Source: Humulus lupulus
Lineage: Eukaryota; Streptophyta; Magnoliopsida; Rosales; Cannabaceae
Direction: 5' to 3'
NCBI RefSeq assembly: GCF_963169125.1
Contig: NC_084794.1
Coordinates: 89,139,018 to 89,203,017 of the forward strand
Length of the DNA stretch: 64,000 nucleotides
The first letter of the stretch is position 1. Every line of letters starts with the position of its first letter. A program made the translations under genes and the position numbers. The notes beneath the pieces were generated by a model that made no database searches, had not been told where the DNA came from, and saw only the letters and a list, made by a program, of their open reading frames with translations. This document shows positions 9,512 to 22,147 of the stretch, in pieces.

Positions 9512-9962
9512 ATGTTTTAGATGGACGTTAGTGTTTGTATTGTTGTATTCTTACTTGCTTATTGTTTGTACTTCCTTACTGGGCTTTTAGCTCACCCCCC
9601 TTACTTTCCTTCCAGGTAGCAAATAGGATTTCTTTATGGCACGCGTGGTGACGTGAGGAGTTCTATCATCAAGGGGTGTATGGCATGGGGTAATCCTATG
9701 GATGGAAAAATGATCATCGTAGAACGCCATTTAAATTATGTTTTGTTTTAGGAGACTTTCCTAAATTATCAGTGGGACTCACTTATTTAATTTTTGTTTC
9801 TTTGAACTTTGCATAAAAATCTATGTTTTATTTTAAAACTTATGGCGCCAACTTGCATGGTTTTAAGCAAGTCCCCACTGAGACTTTGATAATGAGTGGT
9901 ATTCTTTTATAAACTATGTTATGCGAATGTTTTGTAAGTATTAGACTAGGGCGTTCTTTACA

Positions 9963-11136
9963 CTTAGAGTGTTAAACACTTGGGTTGGGGTTATAAGCTT
10001 TATCATTATAAGCTTATCAAACACTTGGGAAGTAAGATTTATAGTGTATTTCGATTTTGAGGTATAGTTTTTTTATATAGCAATCAAAGGTATTCCTATT
10101 CCTAGTTCATCTCTGTATATTTTCTTAGTTTTTTTTATAGTTTTTCTCTACTCAAATCCTAACTCAGTATTCTTTATTCTTGGTTAGGCATCTAAGTTCT
10201 TTGAACTTGAGGTTCTTATTGGTAAGTATCTTCCTGATGTTTTAGTTCATTCTTTTCATCTCTTTTCTTTTAGAATACTCACCTCTCTATTAATGGTTTT
10301 TAGGAGTGTTCCAAAATCCCGACCTTGTTCTCATCATCCCGGTATTTTGGTAAGGAAAATAGGATAGTTCTTATGTGATATGTGTTATGTTCATATAAAA
10401 GTGTTATGATTATGCTATAGTATGAATTTATGTGCTGTGATATGTGCATGTTTTGGGGCTTATAGTTGTTATATAACAAACCCTAACACTTTTATGTTTT
10501 GGGCTTATAGTTGTTATATAGCAAACCCCAACATTTTTATGTTTTTGGGGCTTATAGCTGCTTAACTAGCAAACCTTATTGTAGTTTGAGGTTTATAGTT
10601 GCTTAGTTAGCAAACCCCAATAGTTACCATGTACATGGGTTAGAATTATGATATATGTGTTATAGTATATGATATATGTTCATATTTTATGTGTATGTGT
10701 ATGATTATGTTTCATGCTTGTAGTAGATTTTCCTTGCTGGGCATTAGGCTTATTCCTTTATGTTTTATATGTGTGGGAAAATAGTTATGGCGGCGGGAAG
10801 GTTCTTGGCAGCTTGGGAATGTGTATTGAGGGAGAATGGAATCGGTGGACTGCGTGAAAGATTCGAGGATGAAGTTGTTTCTAGTCATTTAAAATTATGC
10901 TTTACATGTATTTTCCACACTTTGTTTTGTAACGAATTTTAAGATTTAAAGTTATGATTATTTTAATATTTTCAAAACAATGGGATTCCATATCCAAAAT
11001 AAATTTTCAAGTATTTAACCTTTGCTTTACAGTTTATAATAAAGTTATGGTTATTTCTTATGTATGTTTTCTTAAGATTAGTGTCTGTGTATAGTAGTTA
11101 TTAATGGTCCAAAGTCTGGAAAATTTGGTCATTACA
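9963..11136 (+). mobile_element. family A LTR, 3' part
   Basis: From TTAAACACTTGGGTTGGGGT onward it follows the copy at 20857-22858 and ends exactly GGTCATTACA. Its 5' part is cut by the family C LTR end at 9962. It keeps donor-like sites (TATTG|GTAAGTATC, 10220; TTTG|GTAAGG, 10351) and the GCTGGGCATTAGGCT motif (10736-10752). Confidence 0.75.
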
Positions 11137-12432
11137 GGAACTCGGTAGTATAATTGAGTGGGAGTGTTAATCGTGGATATGAAAATCTATAGCTTCTGAT
11201 GAAGAAGTGAAACGATGGTTTCCTTTTAGTTTGGTTCAAGGTGTTAAATAATAGAGATCTCATTTCAGTAATTATATTAGTTTACTGAAATATCATTTAC
11301 AAGGAACTAAGTGTTTTAAGGATAAAATACAATGAGGAGTAAAACGGTATTTTATCCCATCTCATTGTAGACCGTCTATATAGGATTGAGTGACAATTAT
11401 GGTTGTAACAAAAGATAATTAATAGCATAACTATATTTTTTTATAGAGCATTCTATGAATTCAAGTGTGCAATTATGAGTCTATAGTGGAGTCACGAGGA
11501 ATTAATAAGTTAGTAAATTTATTTGTTAGATTTATGATAACTTATTGGAGCTTGATTTCATAGGCCCATGGTCTCCATTGTACCTTTGATAAAATCATCT
11601 AGATAGTCTCAATTAATTGATTTAATTATCAATTAGAATTATCAAAGTTGACCAGGTCAATTTTGGATAGTTTTACAGAGTTATGTAATTTTGAGAAGAA
11701 AAGCTAAATTAGGACTGATTTATTAATTAAGATAAATTGGTATCTAAATTAATAAATAAGTTTAAATCAAGGTTCAAATTATAAATAATTAATTTGATAA
11801 AGGATTTAAATAATTATTTATTTAATGAAATCAATAGAAAATAATACATGCCTTGATTTTAAGTCCAGTGGGCTTATAATCAAATGGGAAATTTCACGGG
11901 CCTGAAGCCCATGATAATTTTGACCTAAGGCTTCAAATTCGCTATTATTTTATTGATTTTTGAATTAAATTAAATGGCATAATTGAGTCTATAAAATGAG
12001 TGCTTAGAGAGAAGTCAAAACACAAGTTCATAAGTTCAGAAGTCAGATTTTCTCGTAGGTTTTAGATTCTCTCTAAAGACAATTCCTTTTCTAAGCCTCT
12101 TTGTCATTTTCTCTTCTTCTCTTTGTATCTATCTCATGTGTTGAGAATTGCCCACTCTAGTCTAGGTAATTCTAAGGATACTTTGGAAGGCTGTGCAGAA
12201 AATTGAAGATCGATTCAATTTCTTGATAATACTCTATGACCAAAAGGATACAAGGGTTAGAGAAACTGAAGGAATGACTCATTCATTCCGCTGCGTATAC
12301 TGTAAGTATTCTTATCATTGTTTCTCTTTGAATTCAATTTTAGAAACATGTTCTAGGTTATCTCATTTTAATTTTTTTAATATTAGATCTACATGAAAAT
12401 AAATAAAGATCCTGTATAAGTTTTCTCCAACA
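11137..12432 (+). mobile_element. copia LTR, 3' part
   Basis: Closely similar to the 3' portion of the copia LTR at 27364-29235, beginning GGAACTCGGTAGTATAATTG and ending CTCCAACA. The 5' part is missing, replaced by the family A LTR whose end is exact at 11136. It abuts family D LTR at 12433. Confidence 0.75.
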
Positions 12433-13659
12433 CTCTTAGGGTTTCGGATCACTTCTCAACACTTCACACACTTAAATCCCTTCCACTAAGAATAAGATTA
12501 TAGAGCTAGAAAAAAGAAAAGGAGATGGATGCTTAAAAAGAGTTTTCTCTAGGGTTTACGTCTTTCAAAAATTACCTTATAAGTTTGCATGCATGTAGAT
12601 GATGGTGCTCATACTTGCATCAACTACACCTAGGTTTGAGCTGATAGATAAGGTGAGAACATACATAGAGTTTTAGAACCCTTAAAGGTTCGGTCAACAT
12701 AGGAAGACGAAGGAAAGAAAGATGGTAAGAAGAAACAAGAGAACTCACCCTTTTGCTTAACCTCGGTTCAAGCTTTTTGTGCAACCTTCAATGGAGCTTC
12801 TTCAACTTTTAAGGTGCTGAGATGAATGGTGATTCATAAAGTAGAAAACAATTATCAAAACTAGCCATGAAGAACAGAAAAAGAGATGGACAAAAAATGA
12901 CATAGTTAGAGCATTTTTACCTCAGGATTTTTAGAGTTTTTTTTTTCTTCAATGGTCCTCTAAACTTCTAGAGAGAGAAGGAAGCTTTGAGAGAGATGAG
13001 TGTGTGCTGAAAAAATCAGATGGAGTAAGAGAGAGGGAGAGGTACGGTTGGGGTCTTGGATGGTAAAATTGAGTGTTGAAATTAGCTTAGTTTTCTTTTC
13101 CATAAAAAATGATAACATGGGAAAATAATGATGGCTATTTCCTTGAAATTCTATTGAGCAAGATTTTCTCACTTAAGCACTCTACATAACCAGCCACACA
13201 TGCCTCAAAGTGCCCTTAATTTAAATTTTATTAATCCTCAAATAAGCTTGAACATAAGGTCAAAAAGGCATTTAGCATAGTGTGTAGTTTTCATTAATTT
13301 TTCATAGTGAAAAAAATCAATTTAAATAAAATGTGACATCACCAAACCTATCCTATTTTATTATTAAAATAACCTATAGCTATTATTTTTCTTTTTTAAG
13401 TTTATGCTCAAACTTAGTTTTTCCATAATTATTCCATCAAGAATTTTTTTCTGAGATTTTTACCCGATTAGGGTTTTTGACCCGGTCCACGACCAAAGGT
13501 CTCAGTTTCTAAAAAAATCGCACTTATCACAATATGGCTGGCATTCAAACATCACGAACTTCTTGTAACATAAAATGTTCCCCTGAAATAATACATAATA
13601 CAAGAAATTAAAATACCCAGACTAGGGTTTACCTGGTGTCCTAAATGCGGGGCATTACA
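12433..13659 (-). mobile_element. 3' LTR (family D), partial
   Basis: On the minus strand it starts TGTAATGCCCCGCATTTAGG at 13659, immediately after the pol tail and a degenerate PPT region. It ends at the copia LTR junction at 12433, so U5 is missing. No gene is seen in it; the frame 12960-13172 is not convincing. Confidence 0.6.
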
Positions 13660-13679
13660 ATACCTATAATTTATACAAG

Positions 13680-14880
13680 TTTCATCCTCGAAACTTAGAA
13701 CATCTGTGGGTATAACTCCCTCATCTGATCTTTGGGTTCCTATGTTGCTTCTTTTACCCCGTGGTTACACTACTACACTTTAATAAAGGGTATAGTCTTA
13801 TTACGCAACACCTTATCCTTACGATCCAGAATCCTCACCAATTTCTCCTCGCAACACAGTTTTGGGTCCACCTCCAACTGTTCCTAACAAAGTACATGGC
13901 TCGGGTCTTCTGCACATTTTCTCAGCGTAGATACATGGAATACATCATGTACTCGAGCCAACGCAGGTGGAAGAGCTAATTGGTAGACTACCATGCCGAT
14001 TTTCTCCACTATCTCAAAAGGCCTGATATACCTTGGACTTAATTTTCCTTTCTTACCAAAACGAAGAGCTCCCTTCAACGGAGCCACCTTCAGGTGCACC
14101 TTATCTCCAGCTTCAAATGCCAAGGGTCTTCGGCGTCGGTGTGCATATTTTCACTGTGGATCTATGGAGGTCTGCAGCCTCTCCTGAATCTTCTTGATAT
14201 CTTCGATAACTTTGTCCACTTCCTCTGTACCCAAGAATTTTCTTTCACCGCCTTCGTGCCAAAGAATCGGGGACCGAAAGTTTTTCCCATACAGGGCTTC
14301 ATACGATGCCATCTTAATAGAGTCGTTGTAGCTATTGTTGTAAGCAAATTCCATCAGTGGAAGTTTTTCGCTCCACAACCTCTGGAAGTTGAGTACACAG
14401 GCTCTCAGCATGTCTTCAAGGGTTTGGATCGTTCGCTCACTCTGGCGTCTGTTTGGGGATGGAAAGTAGTGCCAAACTTAAGTTGAGTCCCTAAACCTTC
14501 TTGCATCCTTTTCCAAAATGCTAAGGTGAAACATTTGTCTCGGTCTGAAATGATGGACTTAGGTACTCCATGTAGTCATACAATCTCTGCCATGTATAAG
14601 TCTGCTAACTTATCCATAGAATAAGTTATCTTAATGGGTAAGAAATGTGCCGACTTGGTCAATCTATCAACAATCACCCATTTCGTATCTTGACCCTTAG
14701 AAGTATTTGACAGCCCAGTAACAAAATCCATTGTGATCATCTCCCACTTCCATTCTGGAATCTCTAGCAGTTGCAGCAACCCGGCTGGTCGCTGGTGCTT
14801 CGCTTTGGTTTCTTGCCAAGTGAGGCAATGAGCCACGTATTCTGCTACTTCCTTGTTCATCTTCGGCCACCAAAAATATT
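13680..14880 (-). pseudogene. integrase with chromodomain-like tail (family D pol C-terminus)
   Basis: The zinc-binding part is at about 14880-14780, where the second Cys of the C-x2-C pair is Trp (CLTW). The core follows: first Asp in ITMDFVTGL, second in SIISDRDKCF (near 14550) and Glu in RVSERTIQ. Then come the conserved [17 protein letters not shown] and [11 protein letters not shown], the GDKVHLK...G...GKKGKLSPRYIRPFEI barrel, the HDVFHVSTLRK motif, and EEKLVRILDRKDKVLRNKTI leading to a chromodomain-like end (ATWEP). Stops and frameshifts break it in at least five places. The tail places the element among chromoviruses. Confidence 0.8.
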
Positions 14881-15450
14881 TCCTTAAATCCTAGTACATT
14901 TTTGTGGCACCGAGGTGCATTGCGTAAGAGGGTGCCTCATAGAATATTTTCTTCTTAATCTCTACATCGTCAGGAACACAAATTCTACCTTTAAATCCTA
15001 ACGCCCCATCTTCCGATATGTGGAATCCCGGTCACATATCCTTCCTCACCTCATGTTTGATTTTCTCATACCAAGGTTCCAAAAATTTTCCTCCTTGTAT
15101 GGCTTCCATAATGGTGGGTTGTACCAAAAGATTTGCTAATTTTCCAAAAGCATCCTCGAGATCCAACGTAGAGTTATCACCTTGCAGTTCCAAGGGAATT
15201 TCTAGGAATGTCATCACGTACGCCATCAGCTGCCAACTTAGAGCATCTGTCACCTTATTGGCCTTTCCAAGATGTTATTAAATGTCACAATCATAATCGT
15301 TAAATAATTCTAACCACCGGCACTGCCACATGTTCAATTCCTTCTGGGTCAAGAAGTACTTGAGGCTCTTGTGGTCGGTGTAAATGTCACAATGTATCCC
15401 ATAGAGATAATGCCTCTATATTTTTAATGCGGACACTACTATAGCAAACT
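14881..15450 (-). pseudogene. RNase H C-terminus to integrase linker (family D pol)
   Basis: Visible on the minus strand are the RNase H end ([24 protein letters not shown], about 15370-15310) and the linker MTDALSWQLMAYVMTFLEIP (15253 on), running to a YPL-type IN N-terminus near 14950. Several stops interrupt it. It is a continuation of the RT piece at 15416-16315. Confidence 0.65.
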
Positions 15451-16315
15451 CTAAGTCATGCATCAGGTAGATCTTTTCGTAATTCTTTAGCTGTCGGAAC
15501 GCATAAGCTATCACCTTGCCATGTTTTATTAGTACCGCCCCAAGTCCTTGTCCTAAGGCATCATTGTACATCGCGTATCCCTCTATCCCACTAGGGATAG
15601 TCATGACTGGGGCAGTGGTCAACCTCATCTTTAATTCTTGGAAACTCCTCTCACACTGTTCGATCGATACAAACTTAGCATTTTTACGAGTAAGAGTAGT
15701 CATTGGCGTAGCTATTTTCGAGAACCCTTCTACAAACTGCCTATAATATCCTGCTAATCTAAGAAAACTTCTCACTTTTTGAACATTTTTCGGAGGTTTC
15801 CACTGACTTATTGCCTCATTCTCGGTAGGATCCACAGATATCCCTTCTCTTGACACCACATGGCCCAAGAAACTCACATTTTTCAACCAAAATTCAAACT
15901 TGGAAATTTTGGTATAAAGATTTTGTTCCTTCAAACGCTGAAGAACCATCTCCAAAGGCACCACATGTTCCTCTGGGTTCCTCGAGTATATCAAAATATC
16001 ATCAATAAACACGATGATGAATTTATCCAGAAATTCGCTAAACACTCAGTTCATGAGGTCCATGAATGCAGCGGGTGCATTGGTGAGTCCAAAGGACATC
16101 ACTACGAACTCGTAGTGCCCATACTACGTCTGAAATGTTGTCTTAGGTATGTCTGACTCCTTAACTCTGAGGTTATGGTAACCTAATTGGAGATCTTTCT
16201 TGGAGAATACCGATGATCCCTGGAGTTGATCAAACAAATCATCGATCCTGGGTAGCGAGTACTGGTTCTTAATTGTCACCTTATTCAGCTCCCGATAGTC
16301 TATACACATTCTCAT
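15416..16315 (-). pseudogene. reverse transcriptase and RNase H start (family D pol)
   Basis: [20 protein letters not shown] (16315 on) and [20 protein letters not shown] give the finger and first catalytic-Asp region, where the usual SRIDL is SKKDL. MSFGLTNAPAAFMDLMN follows between two stops (about 16120 and 16047). FIDDILIYS holds the catalytic Asp pair, then [15 protein letters not shown] and the RNase H region [20 protein letters not shown]. The 209-codon open piece 15416-16045 is the longest of the element. Confidence 0.85.
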
Positions 16316-16892
16316 GGAGTCGTCTTTGGCTGTAGCCCGGGAAGGGTCATCGGGAAATACTTCAGGATATTTGCATATGATGGGTACTTCAGCTGGTTGT
16401 GACGTGCCCTCCTTTATTCATATCCATGACGTGTACCAAATATCCAATAGCAACCGTCCCCTAACTTCTTACTCGCCTTCATAGCGAAGATCATCGCAAA
16501 TTTATTTTCCCTAGCCGCGCCTTGGAACGTACACAACTCTTCTCTTGTCGGTTTGAAAACCATTATCCTCTTCTTACAATTAACTATGGTGCCATACTTA
16601 GATAACTAGTCCATCCCTAATATCACATCATATTTGTGTAGGTCTAAAATCAACAAATCTACTGTAAATTCTCATCCCTCTACGCAAACCCATATGACTC
16701 TTACCCATGACCGCACCAACATATCTTCGCCTGAAGGCAACGACACCCCACAGAAAATAAGCGTAGGTTCAGGCATTCTATTCAATTTTAAAACAAAAGA
16801 GGCAGCTATAAAAGAATGTGATGCACCAGTGTCCATTAATGCATATGCAGAGGTATGGGCAATAGAGATCTGACCTGACACCATTTCAGATG
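16316..16892 (-). pseudogene. aspartic protease and PR-RT linker (family D)
   Basis: MVSGQISIAHTSAYALMDTG ASHSF (16884 on) holds the retroviral-type active site, here DTGASHSF, followed by the flap-side sequence. The linker to RT is broken. The segment begins directly beside the solo LTR-B insertion at 16893-16897, which separates it from gag. Confidence 0.8.
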
Positions 16893-18129
16893 GTCTGTGT
16901 AACGATCCAAATTTACTAATAAGGCTTAAGGGCCTTGATTAGTGTGTCAGGGGGCATAACTGGATTATATGTGATTTAAATGATTAAAATCATGTTTATA
17001 TGACTATTTGAATATATGTGATGCATGACTATGTATATTAGTATGCATGTAGGCCCTGATTAGATTCGAAGGGCATATTCGTAATTTTGGCCCGTTGAGG
17101 GCATAAATGTAAATATCTGTGATAAAATGTTGAGACCACATTATTATGTGGATATATTTGTAGCTTGTGACTCGAGGCGATCCTAGTGAGCGGTTTAGCG
17201 AAAAAGTCACGGCGGGGATTTATACTCGGCTCGGGGCGAGCCTGGGGGTATTTCTGGTAATTGGGGATTATTTGATATTGAGGAATATAATTGGTGATTA
17301 GTTAGGTGTTGGGAAGTAAGCGGTAAATATTAGAGACACTCAAGGAATTAGTGGGAATTGGCAGTAATGACTAAAATGCCCTTAGGATGTTTGAAAGCTT
17401 AGTTTTAATTAGGAGGGCAATATAGTCTTTTGGTGTTTAAAATCAGATAAGTGTTGTTTTTGGCTTTATTGCCTTAGTGGAATATGTAGAAAGTTTTGGA
17501 AGTCTGAAGAAAAGAAAAGAAGAAGGAAAAGGAAAGAAGGAAAAGGAAAGAAGGAAAAAGTAAGAGACTCTTCTCTCTCTCGGTTTGAGGTTTCTTCACC
17601 AATTTTTCTAGAATTTAGAGCTAAGATTCAGAAGAGGCTTAGGCTGAGGCTCAAAACTAGGGTCCTTGATTTTTCTTTAGGAATTGACAGAGGTTAATCA
17701 TCTGTTTGAGGTAAGGTTTTGAGGTTGTTATTTAGTTTCTGGTTTTTGGTGTTGAACTGGTTTTCTAAGCTGAGTTTCTGTGGGAATTCTAGGGAATTAA
17801 GCCTAAGGATTTGAGGAGGTGAAGGCTAAGGAAGTGTGGAAGATAACCTAGGTCGAATTCATCCATCAAAGGTAAGAAGTTCTAGCTTTGAGTTCTGAGA
17901 TTTCTGTTGTTCTGCTGAGTTTTGAGCTTTAAGCTCAACCATGGTGATTTCTTTATTTTGGGGTGCATGAGATTGAATTTCATATGGTTAGGTCATTTGG
18001 GGTGAGTTGGAGATGTTGATAGGCTTTCTTTGGGGTATGGTTGAGGTTTGGAGGAGTTTTGGAGAGTTTTGGCTCGAGGAAGTTCGAAGGGGAAAACCTG
18101 AGTCTTGGTTGTGTTGTGACTAGGGTTGT

Positions 18130-18235
18130 AGTGCTAGCCTTAGGGCGCTACAGCGCTAGGCTGGGTGTCTGGATGCATGTTGGCTCTGTTTGTAGCGCTA
18201 TAGCACCGTCTTTATGGTGCTATAGCGCTACCCTG
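18130..18235. repeat. palindromic-word cassette in LTR-B (copy 1)
   Basis: Variants of TAGCGCTATAGCGCTA: GGGCGCTACAGCGCTAGG, TAGCGCTATAGCACC and GGTGCTATAGCGCTACC, within about 105 bp. The equivalent place in the other LTR-B copy (38475-38670) has different words. Confidence 0.7.
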
Positions 18236-18476
18236 TTTCCAAAATGGGGTTTTTAGGTTATTTCTTAGGGTTTTTGCCTGGGGGCTCGAGGTTTGATTCC
18301 ACCACCCCGTTTGGTTGAATTAGGGCTTCCTGAGGGCTTGGGATTGGTCCCGAGGTTGGGTTTTGGGATTGAGGTTTGGTGATGATTCTGATCTATGGTT
18401 GTGACTAGGTGTACGCTAGGGGTCGGACGGGATCGTGCTTGAGGGTTGAATTGAACAAAGCTATCAGAATCTGAAG

Positions 18477-18917
18477 GTAAGAAAACTGCACCCGGTTATG
18501 TGATTGTGTTGGGACTAAGAGCTCCCTATATCTGTATAATGTCATAGATGGTATTATTCCATGGGACATGAGATAAACGGCCTAAGAGTGTCATGATCAA
18601 TATTTGCGCACAGGGCGCAGCTCGATCATTGGTAGCTGAGGATAGCTTGATAATCACTGAGTTCGGTTTAAGCGGGTCGGAGTCAGTGGGATAAATAGAG
18701 GGTGCGACCTAAGGGCGTTGACCCTGGTTATCATATGTGAATTGGTTATTAGTATGAGATGATGAACTTGGTATGTTGAATACTTGACTATTGTGAATAT
18801 TTGGATTGTTGAGTATATGATTATAATGTATGAGTTATCTGGTTGTTTGTTTGATGATTATGCTCTGTTATTGTGTTTTCTTGTTGGGCCTTGGCTCACG
18901 GGTGCTACGTGGTGCAG
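18477..18917 (+). other. predicted intron inside LTR-B (copy 1)
   Basis: Donor GAAG|GTAAGAAAAC and acceptor GGTGCAG|GTAAAGGCAA, 441 bp, with branch motif CTTGTTGGGCCTTGGCTCAC at 18880-18899. The other copy has the same donor (AAAG|GTAAGAAAAC, 38901) and acceptor (GTGTAG|GTAAAGG, 39360), 460 bp when spliced. Confidence 0.5.
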
Positions 18918-19288
18918 GTAAAGGCAAGGGCAAAGTGGACCAATCCTAAGATGGAGAGCTTTGGGGCTGAATGTACATAGTCAACTGATCAGCCGCCACG
19001 ACCGAGGAGTAGTACAGGACGGGAATAGCCTAAATGTCTGTTTTGCCCTTAGAGTGGCTAGTAGCTGTACTTTTATCCTAGAATTTTGTAGACTGTCTTT
19101 TAACGTTATTACTTTTGGGATCCCATGTAAAAATGTTTGATTATCAGAAATGTAGCTTTTGTGGCCAAAACCCTAGTTCAACTACAGTTTTAGTAACACA
19201 TTTCTAACTAAATGACTTGATTAGCAAGTCTTGCACCTTTATAAACACACAGTGTAACGGTCTGGGCTATCCTAGGCGTTACAGTCTG

Positions 19289-20700
19289 GCTTCTTTGTTG
19301 GCTTGAGTAAGAGCGTAGACCCGTTGCGGGGCTCCTATATGCTTTTGTTTGTTGTTGTCGCCCTTCCAGTTCAGACTTGGGAAATTCTTAGCGAGGTGTC
19401 CTAGTTTTCTGCTGACATAGCATGCCCCTGCCTTACACTCACCCAGATGTCGATGGGCACACTTATCACAAACAGGCCAATACTAAAAATCGCACTTGGG
19501 TTGTTTGTTGGAACCCCCGGCTCGATTGTTAGACAGTCCCCCTTTTCTCTTGTTATTCCCATTACTACTCACCCTTGAGCCTCCTGGGGCTCCCAAATTC
19601 CCTTTATTGCGATTGATCCTAGGGGAAAACCTTCCCTTGGAGCCATTCTGGTTAGCTCGAGTCTGACCCAAATTACCAAAGGTAAACTTTCTTTCATCAA
19701 ACTTCTGGGATTCCTTCCTTTCCAGCCCAGACCATGACTTTTGGCAAAGAGCTCGCTCCACTACTTCTGCATATGTTTCCAGGATTGTCTTCTCAGTGTC
19801 CACAAGTGTTTCGATCTCTCCTCGAAGTCCTCTCATAAATCTCCATACTTTAGTTGATTCGGTACTAATCAGATCCAGTGCGAATATGCATAAGTGATCA
19901 AACTTCCTGGTATATTCCTAAACACTCAAATTTCCTTACTTCAGAGTCGTATACTCTACCACCTTGTGGTCAATCACGGTACGGCTGTAATACTTAGATT
20001 TGAACAAGACTAGGAATTCTGGCCATTCTATTTTGACCACATTATGACCCTTCTTTGCAGCATCCCACTAGATGCAGGCATCTTTTCTCAACATATAAAT
20101 TGCACAAACCACCTTTTCATGCTCAATAATTTTGATGAAATCGAAGGTCCTTTCTAATATGCTAATCCACTCTTCTGCCACCACTGGGTCAACAGTACCT
20201 TCAAAGCTGGGTGGGTTCTGGCGACCAGACCGTTCAGAGATGGGTTTCTATTGGGGAACCCTTCAGTGTCTCAACCTATGGTTCAATCCATGCCCCACTA
20301 GTCGGTGGATCCTGGTTCACTACTTCAACCACAACTACTTCTAGTTCGTTCCGGTTGTTAGACGAGGCTGCTGGGAGGCGTTGGAGTAATGTTTGAAACA
20401 TCTCTGTTTGGCGAGCATCAGAGTCCACCTATCTCTTATAGCCCTTCTCAATGTGATCATTCTAAACTTCAATGTCCCTACAGATCTCCTCTAACTGAGC
20501 AGCAAGGTCAGGTCCTTGATTCAGCCCCGACCTCGACCTTGGCCCTTCACTCGGCCTCAACCTCAGCCTCGGTCTCTACCTCGACCTTGGCCTCGGCCTA
20601 CTGGAGCTTATGGGTTCATAGCCTATTTCTCTACTGGGTCTTGTGTATTATCAGCTTGACGGCCTGCCCTGGCTCTAGAATTAGGAGCCATGAAAAGTTC
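19289..20700 (-). pseudogene. gag polyprotein (family D)
   Basis: Read right to left: a poly-Gln/Arg start near 20690 (MAPNSRARAGRQ), the gag core with MLRKDA...WDAAKKGHNV, EFLVLFKSKYYSRTVIDHKV and EYTRKFDHLC (about 20130-19880), then RFMRGLRGEIETLV (19836 on), a Lys/Asn/Gly-rich basic stretch and a degenerate zinc knuckle (CDKCAHRHLGEC and CYVSRKLGH, 19470-19380) in which one Cys is Ser. At least six stops are present upstream of 19836. The C-terminus ends at the solo LTR-B target site. Confidence 0.8.
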
Positions 20701-20885
20701 CTACATATATATAGACAACAATGAGTGATTACTAAAAGTAACAAGCTAGTAGCAGCATAAGCATGCTACTCGTTACAAGTGATCAACAACCAATCATATA
20801 ACTCAACGATTAGACAAAAGATTGCATTTAAACATATCAAACCATAACATAGTAGTTGTAGAGTCCCAGAATTTACTTAGCTAGT

Positions 20886-20916
20886 TAGATAGTAATAGTA
20901 GTAGTAGTAGTAGTAC

Positions 20917-20948
<32 letters not shown>

Positions 20949-20957
20949 ATAGCTAGT
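20886..20957 (+). repeat. (GTA)n microsatellite
   Basis: About 22 units of TAG/GTA with two interruptions, near the 5' end of the solo LTR-A and absent from the other copies. Confidence 0.9.
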
Positions 20958-22147
20958 ATTAGTTATAGTATGTTCATTACTATGGATTTTGGTTCAAGCC
21001 GGGACTTAGTTGGAAACTCCTAGCAATAGTTATGGATTTTATAAGTTTAACCTATAGTTTAAGAATATTAATTATAACATAAGGTTTGATTAATATTGCT
21101 GGTTATTAATATGATAATTATTATAACCTAAGGTTTAGATAGAGCTAATAAGAATATGACACTTGTCATGAGCATGGTTATTCCTAAGGTTATGATTATT
21201 AAAGAATTATTATTTTAATGATAAAATAAGAGAAATATAAGACTTAGTCTTCACCAAAATCTGAGAGGAGCATGATATTTGTCACAATTTTATTTATTTG
21301 TGGATTAGGATGTAAATAGATTTTTCGTAACTTTAGGGTACTGTAACTTCCGACCTGTTTTTGACCCAGTTATATTATGAATTTCGAAAAATATTATTTT
21401 TTAAAAGTTGTAGATAATTTAATTAGCTTTCTAACGGTATAAAGAGAGTCTAAATCAGAGTTCTACAACTCCAGATATGTTGATTTTACTGAAGGGGAGT
21501 TTAGAGTTACGAGATTTAGGGAGTTAGAAGTTAGGATTCTATTTGTTTTTATTATTTTAAAAATCAAGCTTTGAATCCTTAAATCTTTCTAAAATTTTTG
21601 ACCAATTCCTAAGCCTTTGGCTGAAGGATATTCAAATATTTTCAATTAAATTTATTATTTTTATTCAAAGCCAAAAAGAAGATTTTTATTCCTAAAACTC
21701 TATAAATAGGACCTAGCACCAAGTCTTTTCATTCATTCTTCAAGCATTGATCAGAGCCTTCCATGTGCTAGTGAGACTATAGAGTGATAAACACTTGGAT
21801 TGGGGTTATAAACTTAATCATTATAAGCTTAATAAACACTTGGGAAGTAAGGTTATAGTGTATTTCAGTTTCGAGGTATAGTTCGGTCATAGAAGCATTC
21901 AAGGTATTCCTAATTCTAGTTCCTTTCTGTATTGATTCTTATAGTTCTTCTCTACTCAAATCCTAACTCAGTCTTTTCTATTCTTAGGCATCTAAGTTCT
22001 TCGAACTTAAGGTTTTCATTGATAAGTATCGTTTCAATGGTGTAGTTTATTCTTTCCATCTCTTTTCTTTAGTATACTCACCTCTATATTATGGTTTTTA
22101 GGAGTGTTCCAAAATCCCGACTTTGTTCTCACCATCTCGGTATATTG

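Larger units (their letters stand above)
9024..9615 (+). other. predicted intron inside LTR-C
   Basis: Donor CTGAG|GTAAGGAAG and acceptor TTTCCTTCCAG|GTAGC, with CTTACTGGGCTTTTAGCTCA (9575-9594) giving a CTCAC branch point, then a pyrimidine tract. The pair is kept in the 5' LTR (donor 32997, acceptor 45232, with the CACTA element in between) and in the reverse copy (55750-56294). Confidence 0.5.
8705..9962 (+). mobile_element. family C LTR, 3' part
   Basis: Matches the 3' third of the 5' LTR at 30223-45579 (from ACGTATGCATGT near 32690) and ends GGGCGTTCTTTACA. The left part is missing because the TIR element ends at 8704 and its other side is out of view. It contains a 26-bp minisatellite, a 3x34-bp repeat and the predicted LTR intron 9024-9615. 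Confidence 0.8.
16898..19283 (+). mobile_element. solo LTR (family B)
   Basis: TGTAACGATCC...GGCGTTACA flanked by a perfect 5-bp duplication GTCTG (16893-16897 and 19284-19288). The flanking reading frames (gag end, protease) are parts of the same element, so this is a clean insertion reduced to one LTR by recombination. The strand is inferred from the position of the shared acceptor motif (18880-18899). It holds a predicted intron (18477-18917) and an AGCGCTA palindrome cassette (18130-18235). Confidence 0.9.

Noticed and set aside
15516..16156. Plus-strand frames over reverse transcriptase
   Set aside because: Antisense shadows of the minus-strand RT.
18041..18256. 71-codon frame through the LTR-B cassette
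   Set aside because: It reads palindromic words; the other LTR-B copy has different sequence here.
20132..20724. Plus-strand frames over the gag region
   Set aside because: Shadows of the minus-strand gag, whose motifs are clear.
20886..20957. Possible coding Val/Ser repeat or regulatory element
   Set aside because: A plain (GTA)n microsatellite in a non-coding LTR, absent from sister copies.
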